Positions 27,852 through 36,806 of a stretch of 64,000 bases of DNA are shown here, piece by piece (the first letter of the stretch is position 1; each line of letters begins with the position of its first letter). Position numbers and translations under genes: made by a program. The notes under the pieces were generated by a model. The model made no database searches and was not told the DNA's origin. It saw nothing but the letters and a program-made list of their open reading frames with translations. The stretch is from Bordetella genomosp. 9 (GTDB lineage Bacteria; Pseudomonadota; Gammaproteobacteria; Burkholderiales; Burkholderiaceae_B): the NCBI RefSeq assembly GCF_002261425.1, contig NZ_NEVJ01000001.1, forward strand, positions 1,054,001-1,118,000. The letters are read 5' to 3'.

Positions 27852-28232
27852 CTAGGCTGTCAGCAACGCCCGCACGTCGGGCAAGCCCGTCGCCACCGCG
27901 GCGTTGTCGGGTCCCAGCGTATCCAGCAATCGTTCCAGGTGGCCGATGTGCGGCAGCATGGGTCCGTAGAACAGCGTCCGGCCCGCGCGCTGCACCAGCA
28001 GCGTGGGAAAGTTTTCCACTTCTTCCTCGCCCAGCAATTCCGGATGGTCTTCGATGTCGATCCAGGCAAAGGCCGCGGCCGGCGTGCGCGCGGCCAGCGC
28101 GTCGAACTTGGGGCGGTATTCCCGGCAGGTATCGCACCAGGCGGCGCAGAAGCAGGCGACCAGGTCGATGTCGGGGCGTTGAAGCAGGGCGCGCAGGGCG
28201 GCGGTATCGTTACCGGGTTCCAGGGCGGACAT
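27852..28232 (-). CDS. Thioredoxin family protein
   Basis: 126 residues. The active site is WCDTC instead of the classical WCGPC, preceded by LVACFCAAWC. Pro in ENFPTLLV is the cis-Pro partner. No signal peptide is seen, so it is probably cytosolic. The redox partner is unknown. Confidence 0.85.
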   Translation of the reverse strand: MSALEPGNDTAALRALLQRPDIDLVACFCAAWCDTCREYRPKFDALAARTPAAAFAWIDIEDHPELLGEEEVENFPTLLVQRAGRTLFYGPMLPHIGHLERLLDTLGPDNAAVATGLPDVRALLTA

Positions 28233-28320
28233 ATGGAGCGAACATACTGGGATTGAACATACGGGGCGGCGGGACGACTATTTATTTATCATACCTTCGA
28301 TGCACAACCGGACCACACTC

Positions 28321-29136
28321 ATGCGCCCATCCCCTTATCTTTCGCTCAACGCGCCGCCCGCGTCGGCCGGTATGACAGGCGTGTGGCAAGCCTTCAGGCG
28401 CGCGGCGGTATCGCAATGCCACCCCGCCATGCTGTTCGCGGTGCTGCTGCCTTTCCTGATCGCGCTGGTGGGCGCGATGCTGCTGTTGTGGTTCTGCTGG
28501 ACCCCGCTGACCGACTGGCTGCGCGACGAAGCGTCCCGCTGGAGCGTCGTCAACAACGTCGACGAATGGCTGGTGACGGTGGGCCTGTTCTCGCTGAAGG
28601 TCTATCTGGTGCCGGTGGTGGCCGCCGCCATCCTGCTGCCGGTGTCGGGAATCCTGGGCCTGGCCATCGCGGCGATATTCGTCATGCCGCTGGTGCTGCG
28701 GCATGTGGGCCAACGCGAATACGCGGCGGTCGGCAAGCAGGGCAAGTTCGGCACGGCGGTCAGCGTCTGGAATGCGTTGTGGGTGAGCCTGGCCTTCGCC
28801 CTGGGGTGGCTGTTGACGCTGCCCCTGTGGCTGGTGCCGCCCATGGCCGTTCTGCTGTCCGTATTCTGGTGGGCCTTCGCGTTCTCGCGCATGATGCGCA
28901 TCGACGCCATCGTCGAGCACGCCAGCCCCGAGGAGCGCCGTATCCTGCTGCGCCGGAACAACGTGGGTTTCTGGGTCGTGGGCCTGATATGTTCGCTGAT
29001 CAATCTGCTGCCGCCGGCCTGGGTCTTCCTGCCCGTGTTCTCGGCCCTGGTGTTTGCCCATTACGGCCTGGACGCCTTGCAGCGCCTGCGGCAGGAAAAG
29101 GTCATCGAAATGTCGAGGTCTACCAATGTCTCTTGA
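28321..29136 (+). CDS. EI24 domain membrane protein
   Basis: 271 residues from the ATG at 28321; an ATG at 28300 is also in frame, but a -10-like TATCAT lies so close that it would leave almost no leader. Five or six membrane segments and the conserved GVWQAFRRAA and LPPAWVFLPVFSALVFAHYG regions match the EI24/CysZ superfamily, often annotated in betaproteobacteria with unknown role. It overlaps the next gene by 11 bases. Confidence 0.82.
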   Translation: MRPSPYLSLNAPPASAGMTGVWQAFRRAAVSQCHPAMLFAVLLPFLIALVGAMLLLWFCWTPLTDWLRDEASRWSVVNNVDEWLVTVGLFSLKVYLVPVVAAAILLPVSGILGLAIAAIFVMPLVLRHVGQREYAAVGKQGKFGTAVSVWNALWVSLAFALGWLLTLPLWLVPPMAVLLSVFWWAFAFSRMMRIDAIVEHASPEERRILLRRNNVGFWVVGLICSLINLLPPAWVFLPVFSALVFAHYGLDALQRLRQEKVIEMSRSTNVS

Positions 29137-29947
29137 TTCCACCACGCCCCGCATCGGGCTGATCATCGTCGGCGACGAAATCCTGTCCGGCCGCCGGCAG
29201 GACAAGCATTTTTCCAAAGTGATCGAGCTGCTTTCCGCGCGGGGGCTGCGCCTGGCCTGGGCCGAGATCCTGCCCGATGACCGGGATACCCTGATCGCCG
29301 CCTATCGCCGCAGTTTCGCCAGCGGCGACATCGTGTTTTCCTGCGGCGGGATAGGCGCCACGCCCGACGACCACACGCGCCAGGCCGCCGCCGCGGCCCT
29401 GGATCTGCCCCTGGCGCTGCATCCGGACGCGGAACGGGAAATCACCCTGCGTTGCGCCGAGATGGCCCAGAAGGGGCAGGGCTCCGCGGACATGAGCACG
29501 CCGGAAAACCAGCGCCGGCTGGAGATGGGACGGTTCCCGCAAGGCTGCGAGGTGGTGCCCAATCCCTATAACCGCATCCCCGGCTTTTTCGTTCGCGACC
29601 ATACTTTCGTACCGGGCTTTCCCGTCATGGCCTGGCCCATGCTGGAGTGGACACTGGATACGCGCTACCGCCACTTGCAGCACCGGACCGCGCATGCGGA
29701 ACACGCCTTCCTGGTGTACGGCTTGCCGGAATCGCGCATCTCGCCGGTCATGGAGGAAATCGAGTCGCGGTGGCCCCAGGTCAAGGCCTTCAGCCTGCCC
29801 AGCGTGGGCGAAGACGGCAAGTCGCCGCACATCGATCTGGGCGTCAAGGGCGAGCCCGCCGCCGCGGCGGAAGCGATGAATTACCTGCGCGCGGAAGTCG
29901 AAAGGCTGGGCGGGCGCTTGACGCCTCCCACCCAGGCCGCTGCCTGA
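29126..29947 (+). CDS. CinA/MoaB-like molybdopterin-binding domain protein
   Basis: 273 residues. GLIIVGDEILSGRRQDKH is the start of the MoCF-biosynthesis (MoaB/Mog/CinA) fold, and VFSCGGIGATPDDHTRQA is its second signature. It lacks the C-terminal nicotinamide-nucleotide amidase domain of full CinA. Its start overlaps the end of the EI24 gene, so the pair is cotranslated. Confidence 0.88.
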   Translation: MSLDSTTPRIGLIIVGDEILSGRRQDKHFSKVIELLSARGLRLAWAEILPDDRDTLIAAYRRSFASGDIVFSCGGIGATPDDHTRQAAAAALDLPLALHPDAEREITLRCAEMAQKGQGSADMSTPENQRRLEMGRFPQGCEVVPNPYNRIPGFFVRDHTFVPGFPVMAWPMLEWTLDTRYRHLQHRTAHAEHAFLVYGLPESRISPVMEEIESRWPQVKAFSLPSVGEDGKSPHIDLGVKGEPAAAAEAMNYLRAEVERLGGRLTPPTQAAA

Positions 29948-30049
29948 TTCCGTGCGCCGGGCGGCAGGGCGGCGGGCGGTCATGGAGGGGCCCGGGCCTG
30001 GCCCGCGCGCCCGGGGCCGGGACGGTCCAGGTTGCCAAACGCACCTACG

Positions 30050-30082
30050 TATTTCACAATACGGGAAATAACGAATTATTTC
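30050..30082. promoter_or_regulatory. Palindromic sites upstream of the IclR gene
   Basis: GAAATAA (30065-30071) and TTATTTC (30076-30082) form a perfect inverted repeat with a four-base centre. An overlapping weaker one joins ATTTC (30051-30055) with GAAAT (30065-30069). Positions 54-71 bases before the start codon suit IclR autoregulation. This is inference. Confidence 0.4.
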
Positions 30083-30135
30083 GGCGCCGCTTTACCCCAC
30101 GCTCCGGTGGGGCGCTGGACCGGCGCATAGAGCAT

Positions 30136-30996
30136 ATGACCCGCCCCTCTACTTACGGCAACACCGGCCAGCAAGCTGGCGATGGCCACACGACCATTGC
30201 CATCCAGGTCATCGAGCGCGCCATGCGCCTGCTCGACGCGCTGGCCGCCCAGCCGGAGCCCGTCACGCTGAAGGAGCTGGCGGCCACGACCGGGCTGCAT
30301 GCATCCACGGCGCATCGGATCCTGAACGATCTGGTCGTGGGCCGCTACGTCGAGCGCGTGGACAACGGCGTCTATCAGCTGGGCATGCGCCTGCTGGAAC
30401 TGGGTTCGCTGGTGAAGGGGCGGCTGAACGTCCGCGACGCCGCCAAGGCGCCCATGCATGACCTGCACGAAATGACGGGGCAGACCATCAACCTGTCGGT
30501 ACAGCAGGGCGACGAAATCGTCTACATCGACCGGGCCTGGAGCGAACGGTCCGGCATGCAGGTGGTGCGCGCGATCGGCGGCCGCGCGCCGCTGCATCTG
30601 ACGTCCACGGGCAAGCTCTTCCTGTCCATGGCCGAACCGCGCCAGGTCCGCGCCTACGCGTCGCGCACCGGGCTGGCCGGCCATACGGGCAACAGCCTGA
30701 CCCAGCTGGATCTGCTGGAGCAGGAGCTCTCCACCGTGCGCAGGCACGGCTACGCACGCGACAACGAAGAGCTCGAAGTCGGCGTGCGCTGCATCGCGGC
30801 CGGCATTCATGACGACAGCGGCAAGCTGGTGGCCGGGCTGTCGATCTCCGCGCCGGCCGAGCGCATGCAGGACGAGTGGGTCACGCGGCTGAAAGAGACC
30901 GCCGCGCGGATTTCCGCGTCGCTGGGTTATGACATCCGCGCGGTCGGCACAGGGTTCGGACAACTTGCTACCGCGGAAAACGGCGAAGCCCGTTAA
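30136..30996 (+). CDS. IclR family transcriptional regulator
   Basis: 286 residues. After a 21-residue polar start comes the winged helix (QVIERAMRLLDALAAQ to TGLHASTAHRILNDL), then the GAF-like effector domain with GVRCIAAGIHDDSG. It converges on the amidase-Bug pair, which may be its target; the effector is unknown. Confidence 0.93.
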   Translation: MTRPSTYGNTGQQAGDGHTTIAIQVIERAMRLLDALAAQPEPVTLKELAATTGLHASTAHRILNDLVVGRYVERVDNGVYQLGMRLLELGSLVKGRLNVRDAAKAPMHDLHEMTGQTINLSVQQGDEIVYIDRAWSERSGMQVVRAIGGRAPLHLTSTGKLFLSMAEPRQVRAYASRTGLAGHTGNSLTQLDLLEQELSTVRRHGYARDNEELEVGVRCIAAGIHDDSGKLVAGLSISAPAERMQDEWVTRLKETAARISASLGYDIRAVGTGFGQLATAENGEAR

Positions 30997-31041
30997 AGCG
31001 CGTCAACCAAACGCATCAATCAAGCGCATCAGCCAAGCGCA

Positions 31042-32331
31042 TCAATCGTCGATGCGCGCACCCCGCGTCGCGGCATGCTCGGCGATCCGCAGCAACGCTT
31101 CGTCTTCTCCATGGCGGCCCACCAACTGTACGCCCAGGGGCAGGCCACCGGGCCCGCGCGCAACCGGCAGGGCGACCGTGGGCAGATGCAGCAGGGTCCA
31201 CAGCGCGCCGTAGCGCGGCGAGCCGGAGTTTTCCAGCCCTGCCTCTGCTTCTCCGTCGGTGGCTGGATAGACCAGGGCATCGACACCGTCGAACAGCGAT
31301 TCGGCGCGGCATCGGCCCAGCGCCGCGCGCCGCTGCATGGCCACATAGGAAGGCAAATCGATGTCCTCGCCGCCCGCCATGCGCGCGGTGAGTCGTGCGC
31401 TGAGCCTGGCACCGTCCGTGCGGCGCTCGTGGGCGAGGGCGTGGCGTGCGTCATAGGCCACCAGACGGCCCTGGTCCTCGATCAGCGCTTCGAACTCCGC
31501 GGGCAGCGACCGCTCGCTGATCGCATAGCCCGCGGAGGCCAACCGGGCGACCCAGGACTGCAATGCCTGGACCGCATGCGGGCTGGCGTGCCGCCACTGC
31601 GATGACAGGCAGATGCCGAGCCGGTAGCGGCTATCCTCGGGTGCCGATTCGAAGCGCCGGCCATGGATGCCCAGCACGGTGGCCGCGGCATCGCCGACAT
31701 CCCGCGCCAGCACGCCGACGGTATCCTGCAAGGGGCTGAGCAGCCCCACGCCGGCCGTCGATACCAGGCCGAAACTGGGCTTGTAGCCGACCACGCCGCA
31801 GTAGATGGCGGGGCGCGTGATGGAGCCGGTGGTCTGGGTGCCCCAGGCGACCATCGCCATGCCGTCCGCCACCGCGGCCGCCGAGCCGCTCGAAGAGCCG
31901 CCCGGCGTATGCCCCAGATTCAGGGGGTTGCGCGTCGGGCCGGGCGTCTGCGTGGCGAACTCGCTGGTCACGACCTTGCCCATGAGAACGCCGCCCTGCT
32001 CGAGGGACAGGGCCACACAGGCCGCGTCGCGGCCGGGACGGTGGCCGGCATAGATGGCCGAGCCATAGGTCGTCGCGTAGTCGGCGCTCTGGATAATGTC
32101 CTTGACGGCGAAGGGAATGCCGCGCAGCAGTCCGTGCCGGCGGCCCGCATCGATCTCGTCGGCCTGTGCGCGCACGCGCGCCGGATCGCAGGCGGCATAG
32201 GCTTGAACCTCGCCATCGCGCGCCGCTATCCGGGCCAGGCACATTTCGGCCAGATCCCGCGCGCGGAGTTCGCCAGCCTCGATCCGGCGCAATGCTTCCG
32301 CGATGCCGAGCAATGCATTCGATCGTTCCAT
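31042..32331 (-). CDS. Amidase signature family hydrolase
   Basis: 429 residues. The catalytic triad is visible: Lys in GIPFAVKDI, cis-Ser in GSSSGSAAAV and the nucleophile Ser in TTGSITRPA. The substrate amide cannot be predicted. It begins six bases after the upstream Bug gene, so it probably acts on the compound that protein binds. Confidence 0.92.
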   Translation of the reverse strand: MERSNALLGIAEALRRIEAGELRARDLAEMCLARIAARDGEVQAYAACDPARVRAQADEIDAGRRHGLLRGIPFAVKDIIQSADYATTYGSAIYAGHRPGRDAACVALSLEQGGVLMGKVVTSEFATQTPGPTRNPLNLGHTPGGSSSGSAAAVADGMAMVAWGTQTTGSITRPAIYCGVVGYKPSFGLVSTAGVGLLSPLQDTVGVLARDVGDAAATVLGIHGRRFESAPEDSRYRLGICLSSQWRHASPHAVQALQSWVARLASAGYAISERSLPAEFEALIEDQGRLVAYDARHALAHERRTDGARLSARLTARMAGGEDIDLPSYVAMQRRAALGRCRAESLFDGVDALVYPATDGEAEAGLENSGSPRYGALWTLLHLPTVALPVARGPGGLPLGVQLVGRHGEDEALLRIAEHAATRGARIDD

Positions 32332-32337
32332 CTTCTA

Positions 32338-33321
32338 CTACTCGAGGCGGATGTTGGCGTCCTTGATGACCTTGGCCCATTTGTCGTGCTCGGCCTGCAC
32401 GAAACGCGCGAAGTCCTGCTGGCTGCCCGAATTCGGTTCCGCGCCCTGTCGACGGATCTGCTCCGCAGTCGCCGGCGCGGCCAGCACCTTCGCGGTCTCG
32501 TCATGCAGGCGGGCCACGATCCCGGCGGGCATCCTGGCCGGCCCGAACAACGCGAACCAGCCATCCACGGCGTAACCCGGCAGGCCCGCCTCCGCGATGG
32601 TCGGCACGTTCGGCAGCAGCGGCGAGCGCTGCGTGGACGTCACGCCCAGCGCGACCAGCTTGCCGGCCTGGATATGGGGCAGGCAGACGGGCAGGTTGCA
32701 GAACATCACCTGGACGCGGTTGCTCATCAGGTCGGGCAGGGGCTCGCTGCCTCCCTTGTAGGGGATGTGCACCATATCGGTCCCGGACATGCTTTTGAAC
32801 AGTTCGGCCGAGAGATGCTGGCTGCCGCCGGCGCCGCCGGACGCATAGCTGTAGTTGTTCGTCTTCAGCTCGTCGATGAGCGCCGCCACGCTGCGCGCCT
32901 TCACCTGGGGATTGACGACGAGCACGTTCGTGACCGACGCGACGTTCGCGATGGGGACGAAGTCCTTCATCGGGTCGAACTTCAGGTTCGAATACAGGCT
33001 GGGATTGATGGCGTTCGTGCTGGCCGCACCCATCAGCAGCGTATAGCCGTCGGGCGCGCTCTCCGCCACATAGCCGGCGCCGATGTTGCCGCCCGCGCCC
33101 GCCTTGTTCTCCACGACCACGGTTTGTCCCAGGCGTTCGGCCAGGCCGGTCGCGACGATGCGCGCCAACTGGTCCGTCACGCTGCCGGGACCGAACGGCA
33201 CGATCAGTCGAATGGGCTTGGCGGGATAAGCCCCAGCCTGGGCATGGACCGCCGGCGTGGCGGCCATCGCCAGCGTCAGGCCGGCGGCGAGTGCCGCCAG
33301 GCGGCGTTTGCGGATAAACAT
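32338..33321 (-). CDS. Tripartite tricarboxylate transporter substrate-binding protein (Bug family)
   Basis: 327 residues. Signal peptide (LAALAAGLTLAMAATPAVHA) then PIRLIVPFGPGSVTDQLARI, the Bug entry strand. The fold binds carboxylates or amides in the periplasm. No membrane subunits are encoded nearby, as is usual for orphan Bug proteins. Cotranscribed with the amidase. Confidence 0.93.
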   Translation of the reverse strand: MFIRKRRLAALAAGLTLAMAATPAVHAQAGAYPAKPIRLIVPFGPGSVTDQLARIVATGLAERLGQTVVVENKAGAGGNIGAGYVAESAPDGYTLLMGAASTNAINPSLYSNLKFDPMKDFVPIANVASVTNVLVVNPQVKARSVAALIDELKTNNYSYASGGAGGSQHLSAELFKSMSGTDMVHIPYKGGSEPLPDLMSNRVQVMFCNLPVCLPHIQAGKLVALGVTSTQRSPLLPNVPTIAEAGLPGYAVDGWFALFGPARMPAGIVARLHDETAKVLAAPATAEQIRRQGAEPNSGSQQDFARFVQAEHDKWAKVIKDANIRLE

Positions 33322-33430
33322 ATCTTCCCCTTCATGCGTGGTTCATCGGCGGGCGCTGTGCGCCCTGGCTTTCCGGCATGGTAGGAAAGGGCGGTCCATA
33401 TATCCAATATAAAATTCCGCGGTCGTTGAT

Positions 33431-33441
33431 ACGATAATCGT
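33431..33441. promoter_or_regulatory. Palindrome between divergent Bug and LysR genes
   Basis: ACGATAATCGT is a perfect 11-base palindrome 85 bases before the LysR start and 110 bases before the Bug start. The position fits a LysR-type site controlling both genes. Confidence 0.4.
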
Positions 33442-33526
33442 CTCAATTGGGTGGACTACGGGTGGACTGCGGGGTGGACCGTGCCGCCGGGCGCCGGTCT
33501 CCCTTGCCCCATGAACCGGAGATCCC

Positions 33527-34432
33527 ATGGCGCTCTTTTCCCGTCAGATGATTGCCTTCATGGCGGTAGCCGAAGAGCTGCATTTCGGCCGGGCGGCGCA
33601 ACGCCTGCATGTCAGCCAGCCGCCCTTGAGCCAGCAGGTCCGCCTGTTCGAGGAACGGGTCGGGGTGCCGCTGATCGAGCGCTCCACGCGCACCGTCAGG
33701 CTGACGGCGGCCGGTCTTGCGTTGCGCAACGCCTTGCAGCGCCTGATGGACGATGGCGACGCCGCGCTCACCGCTGCCCGGCGCGTGGCCATCGGCGAGT
33801 CCGGCCTGCTGCGCATCGGTTTCACGCCCACGGCCGCCTATCGTCTGGTGCCCGCCGCGGTCGGCACGTATCGCCAGCAGTACCCGGGTGTGCACCTTTC
33901 CATGATCGAGGCCGATACCGCCCACCTGCTTGCCTTGCTGCGCCACGACAGGCTGGACATCGCGGTGACCCGTCGCCACGAAAGCATCGCGGATGGCGAC
34001 CTGCATATGGAGCCCGTCGATACCGAACCCTTGGTCGTGGCGGTGCCCGCGCACCATCCCCTGGCCGCGCGGGACGAGATCGACATCGGCGAGCTGGCGG
34101 ATATGCCGCTGGTAGGCTTCGTGCGCGCGAAATCGGAGTATTTCCATGCGCTGCTGAACGAGTTGTTCAGGGCGAACGGCGTTGCGCCGGACATCGTCAT
34201 GGAAAGCCTGCTGCCGACCTTGCTGACGCCAGTGGCGGCCGGCGTGGGCGTGGCGGTCGTGCCGGCGTCGATCGCCGAGCTACGCCCTCGCGGCGTCAGA
34301 TACCTGCCGCTCAAGGCCAAGGTCCTGCCAGCTTCTACCCTGTACGTCGCCTATCGGAAGGACGGCATCAATCCAGCCGTGCCGCAGTTGCGGGCGGCTT
34401 TGGTCGATGCGGGAGTCGTGGCGCGGCCATGA
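33527..34432 (+). CDS. LysR family transcriptional regulator
   Basis: 301 residues. HTH in MIAFMAVAEELHFGRAAQRL with SQPPLSQQVRLFE, then a type 2 periplasmic-binding fold. It is divergent from the Bug-amidase operon and convergent with a second Bug gene, so either could be its target. Confidence 0.94.
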   Translation: MALFSRQMIAFMAVAEELHFGRAAQRLHVSQPPLSQQVRLFEERVGVPLIERSTRTVRLTAAGLALRNALQRLMDDGDAALTAARRVAIGESGLLRIGFTPTAAYRLVPAAVGTYRQQYPGVHLSMIEADTAHLLALLRHDRLDIAVTRRHESIADGDLHMEPVDTEPLVVAVPAHHPLAARDEIDIGELADMPLVGFVRAKSEYFHALLNELFRANGVAPDIVMESLLPTLLTPVAAGVGVAVVPASIAELRPRGVRYLPLKAKVLPASTLYVAYRKDGINPAVPQLRAALVDAGVVARP

Positions 34433-34489
34433 ATTGGCCGGCCTGCGTGCATCCCGGAAGGCCGGGATGCACGGGGGGCGCCGTGGTTC

Positions 34490-35467
34490 TTATTGTTTTT
34501 CGACCTTGGCTTTCTTGAACAGCTCGGCCCATTGGGGCACCTGCTGCTTGACCTTGGCGTCCAGGGCCTGCGGATTGGCGTCATCGACCAGTACGGTGGC
34601 GCCCAGCGTCTGCATGCGTTCCTGGAACTTGGGATCCTTCACGCCGGCCTGCAGGGCCCTGACCAGCTTGTCGACGACAGGCTTGGGCGTGCCCTTGGCG
34701 ACCCACATGCCGTGCCAGATGCCGACTTCGAAGCCTTTGTAGCCCGATTCGTCCATCGTCGGCAGGTCCGGCAGCGTCGCCACGCGCTTCAGGCTGGTGA
34801 CGGCATAGGCCTTGACCTTCTTGGCATTGATCTGCTGGGTGGTATTGGTGGTCTGGTCGCACAGCATGTCCACCTGCTTGCCCAGCAGGTCGTTCATGGC
34901 GGGCGCGGTGCCCTTGTACGGAACGGTCAGCAGCTGCACGCCGAAGGCTTCGTTCAGCATGGTGCTGCACAGATGGCTGGCGGCGCCGATGCCGGCATTG
35001 GCCAGCGTGATCTTGTCCGAATTCTTTTTGACGTATTCGGCCAGTTCCTTGATGTTGTTGGGCGGGAAGTTGTCGCGCGCCAGGATCGTCATGGGCACGT
35101 CGACCACCAGGCCGATGGGCTCGAAGCTCTTGTAGGGGTCGTAGCCGGGGTCCTTGTACAGCGATGGCGCCGTCGAGAATCCCACGTGCATCAGCAGCAC
35201 GGTATAGCCGTCGGCGGGCGCGCGGGCCGCGAATGTCGTGCCTATCGTGCCGCCGGCGCCGCCCTTGTTTTCCACGATGACCGATTGGCCCAGCGACGGC
35301 CGCATGGCTTCGGCCAGCGATCGCGCGACGTTGTCGGTCGGCCCGCCGGCGGCGAACGGGACCACCATATTGATGACGTGGTCCGGATACTCGGCGTGCG
35401 CGGCGCCTGCCGCGGACAAGGTGACGGCCGTGAGGACAGCGGCCAGCCGACGGGAAGGGAAGGGCAT
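34490..35467 (-). CDS. Tripartite tricarboxylate transporter substrate-binding protein (Bug family)
   Basis: 325 residues from the ATG at 35467, preceded by AGGAG at a good spacing. Signal peptide (LAAVLTAVTLSAAGAAHA), then HVINMVVPFAAGGPTDNVAR. It is a second, clearly different Bug protein (only the family motifs are shared with the one at 32338). The ligand is unknown. Confidence 0.93.
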   Translation of the reverse strand: MPFPSRRLAAVLTAVTLSAAGAAHAEYPDHVINMVVPFAAGGPTDNVARSLAEAMRPSLGQSVIVENKGGAGGTIGTTFAARAPADGYTVLLMHVGFSTAPSLYKDPGYDPYKSFEPIGLVVDVPMTILARDNFPPNNIKELAEYVKKNSDKITLANAGIGAASHLCSTMLNEAFGVQLLTVPYKGTAPAMNDLLGKQVDMLCDQTTNTTQQINAKKVKAYAVTSLKRVATLPDLPTMDESGYKGFEVGIWHGMWVAKGTPKPVVDKLVRALQAGVKDPKFQERMQTLGATVLVDDANPQALDAKVKQQVPQWAELFKKAKVEKQ

Positions 35468-35956
35468 GTTGTCTCCTGGATTTGCGGATGCATTATGGTC
35501 ATGAGCGCCTGCTGGACTACCCGCCGGGGGGACCCCGCCGAGGCTCACTCTGAGAACCAGTCTAGGGAATAACGAGGGACGCGTCACCCTAGTTGTTTCC
35601 CCATGTTGCGTCTGCTCCACGCAATCTCTATCTTTCGGTCCGAGTATTGAAGGCGTTATGTTCCCACCCCATATTTCCAGGGGTGCGCGGCTGGGTTTGG
35701 GGTGGTATTGGGCTGGTTCTGCTTGCCCGGATTTGGCCTCGCCCCGGCGATTTGTTTTTCTTTGTTGCGGCGCACCAAAAGTGCTTGACATCGTTTCCGA
35801 GCTATCTACAATGTGAATTGTGCAGTGCAACAACGGCTCGGGATTGGTGGTAGGCCGCGAGCCGGAGGCGTCTCCAGCAGTACGGGACCCTCTGCTGTCT
35901 TCCGCTTCCCATGTCAATTCCGCCCCCCGTGCAGGGGCACTAGAGGAGATCCCCTA
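35468..35956 (+). promoter_or_regulatory. Phasin upstream region with promoter and candidate PHB-regulator site
   Basis: The 489-base gap holds no convincing gene. A near-consensus promoter, TTGACA (35785-35790), 16 bases, TACAAT (35807-35812), lies 145 bases before the phasin start. Just downstream TTGTGCAGTGCAACAA (35818-35833) is an imperfect palindrome overlapping the expected start of transcription, where a PhaR-type repressor would block it. The rest (35468-35780) shows nothing definite. Confidence 0.55.
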
Positions 35957-36541
35957 ATGAGCGCTATTCCGCAACAAGTTTTCGCCCGCCAGAAAGCCGG
36001 CATCAACACCCTGATCGCCACGCAGTCGGCGCTGTTCTCGGGTTTCGAAAAGCTGATCGACCTGAACCTGAAGGTCATCAAGGCCACCATGGATGAAGTC
36101 GCCCTGCGTTCGCAGCAGGCCTCCGATGTGAAGGATCCCCAGGAAGCCCTGGCGTTCTCCACCGGCCTGGTGCAGCCCAGCGCGGAAAAGGCCCTGGCCT
36201 ACGGCAAGCACGTGTATGACATCGTGGCCGGCGTGCAAGGCGAGCTCGTCAAGCTCGGCGAGGAACATATCGCCGACAACCAGGCGCAGCTGTCCGAAGC
36301 CATCGACCAGATGGCCAAGAATGCCCCCACCGGCACCGAAGGCGCCGTGGCCCTGATCAAGTCGTCGCTGGCCACCGCGACCAGCGCGTATGACTCGATG
36401 ACCAAGGCCGCCAAGCAGGCCGCCGAAGTCGCCGAATCGAACCTGAATGCCGCCGCCAATGCGACCTTCAAAGCTGCGTCGGATGCCGCCGATGCCGCCA
36501 ACAAGGTCGCCACGCCGCGCAGCCGCCGCGCCGCCGCCTGA
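35957..36541 (+). CDS. phaP: Phasin family protein
   Basis: 194 residues. The N terminus (SAIPQQVFARQKAGINTLIA) and the FEKLIDLNLKVIKATMDE helix are typical phasins; the end is Ala/Lys-rich (AAKQAAEVAESNLNAAANA) and closes with a basic tail. Phasins coat polyhydroxyalkanoate granules. GAGGAG precedes the start. No PHA synthase is nearby. Confidence 0.93.
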   Translation: MSAIPQQVFARQKAGINTLIATQSALFSGFEKLIDLNLKVIKATMDEVALRSQQASDVKDPQEALAFSTGLVQPSAEKALAYGKHVYDIVAGVQGELVKLGEEHIADNQAQLSEAIDQMAKNAPTGTEGAVALIKSSLATATSAYDSMTKAAKQAAEVAESNLNAAANATFKAASDAADAANKVATPRSRRAAA

Positions 36542-36612
36542 GATCGTTCACAGGTAGCACGCGCCGCCCTGCGGCGTCATCGAAGTAAGCCAGTTTGAGC
36601 AGAGCTGGAGCT

Positions 36613-36640
36613 GGGCCGCCCGATGGGCGGCCCTTTTTTT
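36613..36640 (+). terminator. Rho-independent terminator of the phasin gene
   Basis: GGGCCGCC (36613-36620) pairs with GGCGGCCC (36626-36633), and seven T follow. Confidence 0.85.
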
Positions 36641-36800
36641 GCCGCCGGGCCGCCCCAAGGCAAAAAGCCCCCTTGGGGGGCAGCAAGCCGATTTATCGGC
36701 GCGGCGTGGGGGCTGTTTTTGCCGCCGGGCCGCCCCAAGGCAAAAAGCCCCCTTGGGGGGCAGCAAGCCGATTTATCGGCGCGGCGTGGGGGCCGTTTTC
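36641..36800. repeat. Perfect 80-bp tandem repeat, two copies
   Basis: The unit starting GCCGCCGGGCCGCCCCAAGG at 36641 recurs at 36721 with an exact 80-base period; only the last few bases differ. Each unit has two hairpins: CCCCAAGG with CCTTGGGG around an A-rich loop, and GCCGAT with ATCGGC. The GC hairpin followed by T-runs makes each a possible terminator as well. Intergenic and non-coding. Confidence 0.9.
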
Positions 36801-36806
36801 CGTCGT

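Noticed and set aside
28300..28320. Earlier start for the EI24 gene
   Set aside because: It would lie almost at the expected transcript start; no ribosome site.
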